DNA of 8,195 nucleotides from CAZGMN01 sp964645765. Lineage in GTDB: Bacteria; Acidobacteriota; Aminicenantia; Aminicenantales; Aminicenantaceae. Position 1 is the stretch's first letter. Every line of letters starts with the position of its first letter. The stretch is taken from assembly GCA_964645765.1 (NCBI GenBank), contig CAZYBE010000067.1, positions 1 to 8,195 of the forward strand, given 5' to 3'. Below, piece after piece: positions 1-6,717 of the stretch. Position numbers and translations under genes: made by a program. The notes beneath the pieces were generated by a model, which ran no database searches, was not told where the DNA came from, and saw only the letters and a program-made list of their open reading frames with translations.

Positions 1-52
1 CCATTACTGTGGCCACAACGGTAAGGGTAATAGTTATGATAGTACCTTTCAT
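1..52 (-). CDS. N-terminus of a possible exported or membrane protein, cut by the window edge
   Basis: From an ATG at 52 the minus strand reads MKGTIITITLTVVATVM and stays open to the edge. A lysine followed by a run of hydrophobic residues looks like a signal peptide or membrane anchor. No Shine-Dalgarno sequence precedes the ATG. The DNA just upstream (from 56) is the truncated copy of a response regulator, so the ORF sits where the receiver coding sequence breaks off and may use that gene's old leader. Only 17 codons are visible, so it could be chance. The response-regulator frame is also open here but continues into a Tyr-rich stretch that looks less protein-like. No function can be given. 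Confidence 0.3.
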   Translation of the reverse strand, partial: MKGTIITITLTVVATVM

Positions 53-55
53 TTT

Positions 56-176
56 CGTTTTCGGCTGTGAGAACAAGATAGCCCGCCTTGGACACGGCCG
101 CTTTTAGGATGGTAAGATTGACCACCTCATCGTCAGCTATCGGGACTGTTTTTTAGCGACTTATATCGGTTCTTAT
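56..176 (-). pseudogene. Truncated response-regulator receiver fragment
   Basis: This is a second copy of the first 40 codons of the response regulator at 7380-7787, at a constant offset of 7611 bases. By hand I count 6 differences in 121 bases. The fragment still encodes the acidic pocket (Asp-Asp-Glu-Val-Val) and the following helix. One difference changes a glutamine codon to an in-frame TAA (153-155), and another changes Leu to Pro in the first beta strand. Homology stops abruptly at 56, inside the receiver, well before the phospho-acceptor aspartate. It therefore cannot make a working receiver. It is probably the remains of a tandem or segmental duplication cut by a deletion or rearrangement. 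Confidence 0.8.
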
Positions 177-290
177 GCCTCCCTCCTTTAACGAAAAAAT
201 CCCATAAAAAGCTAAAGGATTCGTGGGCTCACAATCCTCCTCTTTGTATATTGACGCTCGAGAGCCCGGTCTTTTCTCACTTCAGATCTT
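56..290. repeat. Left copy of a ~235 bp direct repeat (response-regulator 5' end plus leader)
   Basis: It matches 7667-7900 in the same orientation. The coding part is about 95% identical by eye and the upstream leader about 80%, with a single-base indel near 253. Shared leader features are the AAAGGAGGGAGG ribosome-binding stretch, a stem AATCC/GGATT and the block AGAGAGCCCGGT-like (CGAGAGCCCGGT here). Confidence 0.85.
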
Positions 291-360
291 ATTTTTTTGA
301 AGCCCTGCGTTAATCTTTTAAAAGCTGTTTGACCATATTTTCAAAAACAAGAGCTGGTTA

Positions 361-640
361 ATGGAGAAAGCCAAATCCGTCGGGATCTGAATTCGGGTCT
401 CGACCGAAGACAAGGCCAGGGGGGAAAGCCCGGAGCACCACGAGAAGCGGGCCCGGTACTATGCCGAATCCAAGGGCTGGGAGGTCAACGAGGTCTTTTA
501 TCTTGAGGCAGTCAGCGGAAAATCGGTCATGGGTCTTCCCGAGACCCAAAAAATGCTTGAACATACTAAAACAGGCCATATTAGCGGCCTGATTTTTTTT
601 GCTGGCGCAACTTGCCCGAAATACCAAAAAGCTTTTAGAC
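361..640 (+). pseudogene. Broken serine recombinase (resolvase/invertase N-terminal domain remnant)
   Basis: Starting at the ATG at 361, the reading is MEKAKSVGI-stop-IRVSTED, then a helix-rich stretch, then VSGKSVMGLPETQKML and TGHISGLIF. This is the order seen in the catalytic domain of large serine recombinases: the Ser in the RVSTED motif (codon 14 here) is the nucleophile, followed by the GKS-like loop. A TGA at 388-390 interrupts codon 10. Near the T-run at 592-600 the frame shifts by +1, after which LAQLARNTKKLL follows (602-637), matching the LARLARNT segment of the family. After about 640 nothing recognisable remains, so the rest of the catalytic domain and all DNA-binding domains are missing. 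It is a dead relic of a phage, element or inversion system. Confidence 0.85.
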
Positions 641-915
641 CCACGTTCGACAGTTATAGGTATGCGACAGCTGCGTACTCTAATAATATCAATAGCTTTG
701 CTTGGCCTGCATTCCCAGCGGGTCTTTGTTTTAGGTTCAGGCCGGACAAACCAGTCTCGGCAAATTTTGTGACATGGGGGAAAGGTCTACTCTCGTCGCC
801 AAGATGTCTTTTTCCTCATGTTGCCTGCAGGATATGCTCTTGCGAATTCCTCTATTATGAGATAATTAATGGACAGGAAGCGTATTATAAGAAGGAAAAT
901 AGTCCCAAATCAATC
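641..915. other. Non-coding stretch between recombinase relic and beta-barrel gene
   Basis: I see no convincing gene here. The + strand reading frame that stays open through it begins in the recombinase relic and has no protein-like features after about 604. No continuation of the recombinase domain was found in any + frame just past 640. A weak sigma-70-like pair, TTGCGA (840-845) and GATAAT (861-866) with a short 15-base spacer, could drive the gene at 929 but is not strong evidence. Confidence 0.5.
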
Positions 916-921
916 AAGGGG
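916..921 (+). promoter_or_regulatory. Ribosome-binding site that sets the start of the beta-barrel gene
   Basis: AAGGGG lies 7 bases before the ATG at 929. The upstream in-frame ATG at 869 would add 20 basic, non-hydrophobic residues ahead of a clean signal peptide and lacks a comparable site. Confidence 0.7.
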
Positions 922-928
922 TTTTAGC

Positions 929-2218
929 ATGACAAAAAGCAAGTTGTCTCTTGGGAGCTTCATCCTGCTGTGTCTGATTTTAACTCCTGTGTCCTTTGGC
1001 CAAACAGAGGCGGCCAATATCGAGGAATTGAAAAAAACAGCGCTCAAAGTCTATATTGACTGCGGTTTTTGTGACTTCGAATACATCAAAACAGAAATCA
1101 CCTTTGTCAATTATGTCCGAGACCGGAAAGAAGCTCGAGTCCATATTCTTATTACCATTCAAAGCACCGGCAGTGGCGGCCGGGAATATACGCTGACGTA
1201 CTTGGGGCAGGTCGAATATGCCGGCCAGGATGACGTCCTCAAGTATTATTCCAACAAGACCGATACGGAAGATGAAATCCGTCAGGCTTTGGTCCAGACA
1301 TTGAAGGTCGGCCTGATGCGCTACGTGGCCAAAACTCCGATTTCCCAAAGGATTTCCATAAGCCTGATGGATCAGGTCAAGCCCACCTCTGTCATCGATA
1401 AATGGAATTTCTGGGTCTTCAGCCTGAGCGCCCGTGGCTTTTTCAATGGGCAAAAATCCATTGTCTACAACTCACTCAATGGCAATTTCTCGGTCAACCG
1501 GGTCACCCCTGAGCTAAAAATCCGGATGAGCGCCGCGGCGAGCCATTACTACAATAAATTCGACGTCGAAGGCCAAAGTATAGAGAGCACTTTGAGCAGC
1601 AGGTCATCCAAGGCATTGGTTGTAAAAAGCCTGGGTGAACATTGGTCGGTCGGCAGTTATCTCTCACTCTCCTCGTCGAGCTATTCTAACATTCAATTTG
1701 CTCTCAGGCTGGCTCCAGCCGTCGAGTACGACTTTTTTCCCTACTCTCAATCTACCCGCAAACAGCTGCGATTCCTTTACAAGCTGGACTTCAATGCCAT
1801 CAGATACCAAGAAGAGACGATTTATCTGAAAACAAAAGAAAACCTCTGGAACGAGGACTTGTCCATTACGCTGGAACTAAAAGAAAAATGGGGAACGATC
1901 AGCGCTTCGCTGGAAGGATCTCATTATTTCCATGATCGCAGGAAATATCATGTTCGACTTTACAGCGAAGTTTCTCTCCGGCTGTATAAAGGACTTTCTT
2001 TTGATATATTTGGCAGTGGATCCAGGATTCACGACCAGCTATCCCTGCCCAAGATGGGCGCTTCATTAGAGGATATCCTCCTGATGCGCAAACAATTGGC
2101 CACTTCCTACGAATATTACTTTTCCATAGGACTAAGCTACACGTTTGGCTCGATATACAGCAATGTGGTCAATCCTCGGTTTGGGTCTGGGGGTGAATTC
2201 ATATACGGAATGTATTGA
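929..2218 (+). CDS. Predicted outer-membrane beta-barrel protein with N-terminal CxxC domain
   Basis: This is a 429-residue protein. Residues 1-24 form a signal peptide (basic start, then GSFILLCLILTPVSFG). Residues 40-150 form a conserved soluble domain with C45-x2-C48, the block EITFVNYVRDRKEA, then TGSGGREYTLTYLG and a TDTEDE helix. From about 160 to the end, short alternating hydrophobic/polar strands separated by turns, rich in Tyr, Ser and Phe, look like an outer-membrane barrel, ending in SYTFGSIYSNVVNPRFG. From memory of the family, similar conserved hypothetical proteins occur in Bacteroidota- and Acidobacteriota-type genomes; the function is unknown. The last residue is Tyr, not the usual Phe, and about 20 residues follow the final strand. 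The TPR-CHAT gene follows 133 bases downstream on the same strand, so a functional link is plausible. The start was chosen from the ribosome-binding site and signal peptide. Confidence 0.85.
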   Translation: MTKSKLSLGSFILLCLILTPVSFGQTEAANIEELKKTALKVYIDCGFCDFEYIKTEITFVNYVRDRKEARVHILITIQSTGSGGREYTLTYLGQVEYAGQDDVLKYYSNKTDTEDEIRQALVQTLKVGLMRYVAKTPISQRISISLMDQVKPTSVIDKWNFWVFSLSARGFFNGQKSIVYNSLNGNFSVNRVTPELKIRMSAAASHYYNKFDVEGQSIESTLSSRSSKALVVKSLGEHWSVGSYLSLSSSSYSNIQFALRLAPAVEYDFFPYSQSTRKQLRFLYKLDFNAIRYQEETIYLKTKENLWNEDLSITLELKEKWGTISASLEGSHYFHDRRKYHVRLYSEVSLRLYKGLSFDIFGSGSRIHDQLSLPKMGASLEDILLMRKQLATSYEYYFSIGLSYTFGSIYSNVVNPRFGSGGEFIYGMY

Positions 2219-2351
2219 TTCTCCGCCGGCAAAATCCTCCGCTAGTCACCCGCATGACAGCCGAGGCCGGCGCAGGCCGCTGAGTTAATTGAAAGCATTT
2301 TGTAGGGAGCAGAAGAGATCCCAAAGAGAAATTTCGGTATAATAAATAAAC
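2219..2351 (+). promoter_or_regulatory. Intergenic region with a -10 box close to the TPR-CHAT start
   Basis: TATAAT (2338-2343) lies only 8 bases before the ATG at 2352, and no Shine-Dalgarno sequence is present. That spacing would give a transcript starting at or next to the ATG, that is, a leaderless mRNA. No good -35 box is seen at 16-18 bases upstream. An imperfect GC-rich inverted repeat (CAGC...GGCC...GGCC GCTG, about 2258-2282) has no T-run after it, so it is not a clear terminator. Confidence 0.4.
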
Positions 2352-5246
2352 ATGGCGATTCTCCTGGTCCTTGTTATTTCACTTTCTTTTTCCAACGGCC
2401 AGAGTCCGAAGCAGGTCAACCTTAAGAATCTCACCCGGCAATATGATCAGGCCTTCCGAGTTGGGGAATCTCGATGGAAAGAGGGAAATTTTCAGGAGGC
2501 CTTGCGACTATTGAAGACAGCGCGAGAGCTGGCTCAGGAAATGAAGGACGCCGAGGAGGATGTCAAATGCCTGATGCTCTTGGGAAAATTGTGTTGGGCT
2601 CTTGGCCAACTTGAAGATTCTCAGAAGTTTTATTCAGAGGCCTTGTCAGGCGCGAGGGATGCCAACCTAAAAAGGGAGGCGGAAGAATCCGGAATAGCCC
2701 TTGGCATCTGGAAGCTCTATTCGCAGGGACAGGCGGAACTCTTTGCAGGTCAGCACGAAAAATCAATCGTGACTTTCAATTCAGCCCTTGAACTGGCCAG
2801 AAAAACCGGCAGTAAGGAGCATGAAGTCAAATGCCTGCGACAATTGAGCCTTATCTATTGGGCCCAGCAAGATTTTGAGAATTTCCTCTCCCTAAACGAG
2901 AGGTCCCTTAAGATGGCCCAAGAGTTGAATGACCAGAGAGAAAAAGCCAAGTCCCTAATCAACGCAGGCCTTTATTATATAAAAATGAGTGATTATTCCA
3001 GGGCGCTCAATTGTTATTCTGACGCGCTGGATACTTCCAGGGATACAAAGAATAAAAGAGATGAGTCGCTTTGTCTGAAAAATATCGGGCTCATTTTGTC
3101 CCAGCTCGGATTCTATGAAAGGTCATTAGATTATCTGCTGGAGGCGCATGATATCGACCGGCAGTCAGGGAATATCGTTTTTTCCCCCCAAAATATGATT
3201 AATTTGGGAGAAGGTTTTCGAAATAGGGGGCTTATTTTTGCTAATAGGGAGGACCTTTATAAGGCTCTCGATTATTTCACCGAAGCTCTTGATTCAGGAC
3301 AAAGGAATGGAGATAAACAGACGGAGCTGAGAGCTCTTAACAACATCGGAAATATTCACCTTAATTTGGAAAAATATTATTCGGCAGAGAGTTATTTCCG
3401 ACTCGCTCAACAGATCGCGGAAAAAGTACAAGATAGCGAGGCGCGGATAGAAGTCTTGAATAACCTGGGAATCTGTAATTTCAAAACCGAAAACGTTGAG
3501 AAGGCCCAAACCTATTTTCAAGCAGCCCTCGAGCAAGGAAAGCCAGTTGGCAAGGACAAAATTCTTTGGGAAACTTTGTTCTATCTTGGGCGATGTTACG
3601 AAGAAAAGGGGGCCATTGAAAAAGCCTTGGACTGCTATAGAAATTCTGTCGATGCGATCGAGCATATCAGAAGCAAGATCATATTTGATTATCACAAAGT
3701 GGGATTCATGAAGAACAAACTTAGGGTCTATGAAGCTGTCGTCGACCTTTTATACTGGCGCAACAAAGATAATATCTCTTCGAACAGGGCAGAAGAAATC
3801 TTCTATACCGTGGAGAGGGCTAAGGCCAGGGCTTTTCTGGAGACTTTAGGCGAAGAAAAAAGGGATTTCCGCGGCAGATTGAATCCTTCGTTGGAAAAGA
3901 AAGAGAACGAAATCTCCAGCCGCATTTCTGCCGTCATTCAGGAGATGGCGAAAAGAGATTTGTCTCCTAGCAGAAGACTAGACCTTCAAAAGACGCTCAA
4001 GCGATTCGAAGACGAATATCTCAATTTCATTTCCAGAATCAGGGTAGAAGTACCAGACATAGCAAATGTTGTTTTTCCTCTTCCCATCCGGGTGAAGCAG
4101 GCTCAGGAATGGCTTCTTGATGAAAAGACCGCGATTCTTGAATATTTCCTGGGAGAAAAGAATTCATTGCTTTTCCTTATGACCAAAAAGAAACTTAATA
4201 TTTTCCCTTTGCCGCCGAGAAAGGAAATAGAAAGTTCTATAAATGCCTACATAAAGCTACTATCAGATCCCCCAAAAGGAGAATGGACGGGGGCCTTGGC
4301 CGCAGAACGTTTATCCCGGGACCTTCTTTTCCCGGCCATGAAAATTCTTCCGCAATCCGTCGAGCGTTTGATCTTCATTCCCGACGGCCCGCTCTTGTAC
4401 CTTCCTTTTGACACCCTGGCTCTCTTGCCCGCGGGTCGATCTTCGGGAGAAGATTTTCTAATCTCAAAATATACTATCTCCTATGCGCCCTCGTGTTCGT
4501 CGCTTTTATTTTTGAAAGAGCGAAAAAAGGAGGATCGGTATGTCCGAAATCTCCTGGCCTTCGGGAATCCTTTGCCTCCTTCGGATATGGCCTCCGATGG
4601 AAAAAAAAATATCTCTGTCGCCAATATATTGAGAGAAACATACGAAGGTCAGGGTTTTGATTTTTCCTCCCTGCCTCAAAGCGACCGCGAAATCAAAGAT
4701 ATTTCTTCCTTTTTTTCAAAAAATGACCGGACTATCTGCCTGCACAGAGAAGCCAGCAAAGAGATGATCAGGAACATTTCTTTAGAAGACTATCAGATTA
4801 TTCATTTCGCCTGTCATGGATTTATCGATGAAAAGATCCCTTACCGGTCTGCTCTTGTGCTCTCTTGGAATGAGCATACCCGAGAGGAAGGTTTTCTGCA
4901 GGTTCGCGAAATTGCCAATCTCCGATTAGCCGCTGAATTAGTCGTACTTTCCGGCTGTGAGACCGGGAGGGGACGTATTGAAAATGGAGAGGGAATTTTA
5001 GGGCTTACTAGAAGTTTTTTTTATTCGGGAGCCAGGTCGGTTGTTTCGGCTCTTTGGAAAATCGGAGATAAAGCCACAGCCATGTTCATGCGCCGTTTTT
5101 ATTATTATCTCTCCCTAGAAAATGATAAGGCTCAGGCCGTGCGTCTGGCCAAACTCGCCCTCTTGAGGTCAAAATACTCTCATCCGTTTTATTGGGCGCC
5201 TTTTGTGCTGCACGGTGAATCCTCCTCCCCGCTTGACTTCCGCTGA
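2352..5246 (+). CDS. Exported TPR-CHAT protein (caspase-like putative protease)
   Basis: This is a 964-residue protein. Residues 1-16 form a short hydrophobic leader (MAILLVLVISLSFSNG) without the usual basic start; an in-frame TAA at 2343 excludes an upstream start. Residues 30-440 are a chain of about nine to ten tetratricopeptide repeats, with recurring signatures such as LNNIGNIHLNLEKYYSAESYF and GDKQTELRALNN. Residues 440-570 form a helical linker with charged coiled-coil stretches. Residues 575-955 are a CHAT domain: LIFIPDGPLLYLPFDTL (673-689), then HFACHG with the catalytic His822, then LSGCETG with the catalytic Cys869, and the terminal HPFYWAPFVLHG. Both catalytic residues are intact, so a caspase-type cysteine peptidase is expected, its substrate selected by the TPR array. 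The leader predicts a periplasmic or surface location, unlike most cytoplasmic CHAT effectors. It converges tail-to-tail with the anti-sigma gene, 53 bases apart. Confidence 0.93.
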   Translation: MAILLVLVISLSFSNGQSPKQVNLKNLTRQYDQAFRVGESRWKEGNFQEALRLLKTARELAQEMKDAEEDVKCLMLLGKLCWALGQLEDSQKFYSEALSGARDANLKREAEESGIALGIWKLYSQGQAELFAGQHEKSIVTFNSALELARKTGSKEHEVKCLRQLSLIYWAQQDFENFLSLNERSLKMAQELNDQREKAKSLINAGLYYIKMSDYSRALNCYSDALDTSRDTKNKRDESLCLKNIGLILSQLGFYERSLDYLLEAHDIDRQSGNIVFSPQNMINLGEGFRNRGLIFANREDLYKALDYFTEALDSGQRNGDKQTELRALNNIGNIHLNLEKYYSAESYFRLAQQIAEKVQDSEARIEVLNNLGICNFKTENVEKAQTYFQAALEQGKPVGKDKILWETLFYLGRCYEEKGAIEKALDCYRNSVDAIEHIRSKIIFDYHKVGFMKNKLRVYEAVVDLLYWRNKDNISSNRAEEIFYTVERAKARAFLETLGEEKRDFRGRLNPSLEKKENEISSRISAVIQEMAKRDLSPSRRLDLQKTLKRFEDEYLNFISRIRVEVPDIANVVFPLPIRVKQAQEWLLDEKTAILEYFLGEKNSLLFLMTKKKLNIFPLPPRKEIESSINAYIKLLSDPPKGEWTGALAAERLSRDLLFPAMKILPQSVERLIFIPDGPLLYLPFDTLALLPAGRSSGEDFLISKYTISYAPSCSSLLFLKERKKEDRYVRNLLAFGNPLPPSDMASDGKKNISVANILRETYEGQGFDFSSLPQSDREIKDISSFFSKNDRTICLHREASKEMIRNISLEDYQIIHFACHGFIDEKIPYRSALVLSWNEHTREEGFLQVREIANLRLAAELVVLSGCETGRGRIENGEGILGLTRSFFYSGARSVVSALWKIGDKATAMFMRRFYYYLSLENDKAQAVRLAKLALLRSKYSHPFYWAPFVLHGESSSPLDFR

Positions 5247-5299
5247 ATTTTAGCCAGGGATTCCAGGGATAAGATCAGGACAGAAGAAGGGCTTTGAAA

Positions 5300-6034
5300 T
5301 CAGTCCTTCGGGATAAATTTTTCCAGACGAGACGAGATTTTTTCTCCGTTAGCCAGATAGGCTGTAACCGTCCAAAAGTAAGGCCGGTTGACTTCCAGAG
5401 TCACGGTCAATTCTTTGGGCAGGACAGCAGATGCTTCCGTTATTTTGCCGCTGTTCCAAACTGGCGCTAAAGCCTGGTCAAAGAGCTCAAGGGTGTAGAA
5501 ATTTGAATTATTGACCTTTTTCCATCTAAAAACCAGGGCCGCCCTGGAAATTTTTTCTCTAACGGGCTCAACGAGCTTAACACCAGCCAGCGATCCGCCG
5601 CGAAATGTCTCGGAGGGTCGAAAAATAATAGACTTCGCCATAAAAAAACTAGCGAGGACAAAGCCGCCGAGAATCAACGCAGCACGCCAGGAAAACCGGG
5701 GTACAAAAGCTCTCCAGTCCAACAGCCAACCGGGGATTTTCTGGCGGGGCTCTTTCTGGTGGCCGGGCCTATCGCTGTTTGGAAGTGTTTTTTCAACCTC
5801 CTGGATAAAACCTTTTTCTTGTCTTAGGACTTCCAACAGGAACTCGAACTCCGAGAAACAGAAACTGCACCGGGAGATGTGGTCTATGATTTTCGTCGCC
5901 TCTTTGTCAGAAGAACGTGACCTCAACAATCTGACTATCTTTTTGGGCGAGGGGCAGTCTTTCAGCGAAGAAGGCGTTTTTTGTCGAACATAATCCTGGT
6001 ACACGGCCTTTAAGCGATCAGTATCGATTTTCAT
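5300..6034 (-). CDS. Zinc-finger anti-sigma factor with one membrane segment and beta-sandwich-like outer domain
   Basis: This is a 244-residue protein. Residues 27-75 form the anti-sigma zinc-finger fold with H52-x3-C56-x2-C59 (HISRCSFC), the arrangement that binds zinc and clamps ECF sigma factors in the cytoplasm. A basic linker and one hydrophobic segment at about 118-138 place the rest outside. Residues 160-244 contain FRWKKVNNSNFYTLELFD, PVWNSGKI and RPYFWTVTAYLANG, a pattern typical of a fibronectin type III-like sandwich that may sense or bind a ligand or carbohydrate. Its ATG lies inside the end of the sigma gene (17-base overlap), so the two are co-translated and this is the likely partner. 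The target signal is unknown. Its stop converges with the TPR-CHAT gene. Confidence 0.88.
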   Translation of the reverse strand: MKIDTDRLKAVYQDYVRQKTPSSLKDCPSPKKIVRLLRSRSSDKEATKIIDHISRCSFCFSEFEFLLEVLRQEKGFIQEVEKTLPNSDRPGHQKEPRQKIPGWLLDWRAFVPRFSWRAALILGGFVLASFFMAKSIIFRPSETFRGGSLAGVKLVEPVREKISRAALVFRWKKVNNSNFYTLELFDQALAPVWNSGKITEASAVLPKELTVTLEVNRPYFWTVTAYLANGEKISSRLEKFIPKD

Positions 6035-6560
6035 ATTCGACCCCCTTATCTTTGAGCTTTTCTTTTAAATCGGATAACCCCCTATAGAGCAGATTCCTTG
6101 TTTTATCTCTGCTCCAATTCAAAGTAGAAGCTATTTCATCGATGGTCAGGTCCGCCAGAAACAGCTTGACGATTTTTCGACGCGACTCCATGAGCGAATC
6201 CGCGGCTTCGCCCACCAATTCCAAGAAAATGCTTCCTTGAGGCGGGTGACCAGGATTTCCTCTTTCCTCAAACAGCAGTTTTTGTTTTTCATGGAGAATC
6301 AGCTTCTCCTGGCGCCGCACTTTTCGAATATGATCGACTAATATGGAATTTATTATCCTCTGTATATAAGACGAATAATGGGAGATATTTTTCTCTTGCC
6401 CAAACTTTTTCCAGATCTTGATCTTGACTTCCTGAATGACATCTTCAGGGTCTATCCCCCTCTTTTCCAGCCCAAATTTTGAAATACTTGCCCTTATCGA
6501 CCAGGAAAATTTTTCCAGGAGAGCCTCGAACTCTTTCGCGCCGATCTTATGGTTTTTCAT
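6018..6560 (-). CDS. ECF-type sigma-70 family RNA polymerase sigma factor
   Basis: This is a 180-residue protein, the usual ECF length. Region 2 (residues about 15-85) includes the DPEDVIQEVKIKIWKKF core-binding helix and YIQRIINSILVDHIRK, which recognises the -10 element. Region 4 (124-169) has MESRRKIVKLFLADLTIDEIA followed by the helix-turn-helix LNWSRDKTRNLLYRGLSDLK, which binds the -35 element. Regions 1 and 3 are absent. The frame stays open upstream to 6845, but that extension overlaps the divergent gene and has no sigma features, so the ATG at 6560 is preferred. A TTGACT/TATACA promoter lies just upstream and no Shine-Dalgarno is present. The overlapping anti-sigma gene downstream suggests membrane-controlled release. 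Confidence 0.92.
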   Translation of the reverse strand: MKNHKIGAKEFEALLEKFSWSIRASISKFGLEKRGIDPEDVIQEVKIKIWKKFGQEKNISHYSSYIQRIINSILVDHIRKVRRQEKLILHEKQKLLFEERGNPGHPPQGSIFLELVGEAADSLMESRRKIVKLFLADLTIDEIASTLNWSRDKTRNLLYRGLSDLKEKLKDKGVEYENRY

Positions 6561-6570
6561 GAAGATATAA

Positions 6571-6601
6571 ATTGTATAGGGGATTTTAGATGCAAAGTCA
6601 A
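6571..6601 (-). promoter_or_regulatory. Sigma-70-like promoter of the sigma/anti-sigma operon
   Basis: On the minus strand TTGACT (6601-6596) is followed after 17 bases by TATACA (6578-6573); the overlapping TACAAT (6576-6571) is an alternative -10 with a 19-base spacer. The ATG at 6560 is only 10-12 bases past the -10, leaving a 5' leader of a few bases at most. This predicts housekeeping-sigma expression of a nearly leaderless mRNA. Confidence 0.5.
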
Positions 6602-6666
6602 TTTTGCGACAGGCAAGGCAAGACCCAAGAAAAATGCTCTTTATGAGAAAAATCTGCCGGCCCGAG

Positions 6667-6676
6667 CGTCTATAAA
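6667..6676 (+). promoter_or_regulatory. Possible -10 region of the cysteine-rich protein gene
   Basis: CGTCTATAAA can be read as a TATAAA housekeeping -10 (6671-6676) or as a CGTC-type ECF -10 (6667-6670). No convincing -35 box is found at the right distance, so neither reading is secure. The gene is divergent from the sigma factor, so regulation by it is an attractive but unproven idea. Confidence 0.25.
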
Positions 6677-6701
6677 TAAGAGGATGAATTCGATCAAAAG
6701 T

Positions 6702-6709
6702 AGAGGAGG
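6702..6709 (+). promoter_or_regulatory. Strong ribosome-binding site of the cysteine-rich protein gene
   Basis: AGAGGAGG lies 8 bases before the ATG at 6718. It is among the best-matched Shine-Dalgarno sites in the window and supports this small ORF as real. Confidence 0.75.
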
Positions 6710-6717
6710 ATTCTGAG

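Noticed and set aside
529..927. 132-codon open frame on the + strand
   Set aside because: Its first 25 or so codons are the tail of the broken serine recombinase in its first frame. After the T-run it reads through non-coding DNA with no protein-like features, so it is not a gene of its own.
869..928. Upstream ATG for the barrel protein
   Set aside because: It adds a basic 20-residue stretch before a complete signal peptide. The ATG at 929 has a good ribosome-binding site at the right distance.
980..1453. 157-codon open frame on the minus strand inside the barrel gene
   Set aside because: It lies opposite a well-supported coding frame and has no recognisable domain; it is an antisense shadow.
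3294..3695. 133-codon minus-strand frame inside the TPR-CHAT gene
   Set aside because: Shadow of the TPR region with no ribosome-binding site or family features.
2352..5246. A type III-E CRISPR (Craspase-like) system, suggested by the TPR-CHAT protein
   Set aside because: There is no CRISPR array and no Cas effector, and the leader peptide points to export, so the link to Craspase is only shared domain architecture.
5247..5299. Terminator between the converging TPR-CHAT and anti-sigma genes
   Set aside because: Only a short tandem repeat (CCAGGGAT twice, 5254-5270) is present, with no GC-rich stem plus T-run.
5511..5993. 160-codon + strand frame opposite the anti-sigma gene
   Set aside because: The minus-strand frame has the zinc-finger, membrane segment and sandwich domain; this frame has none.
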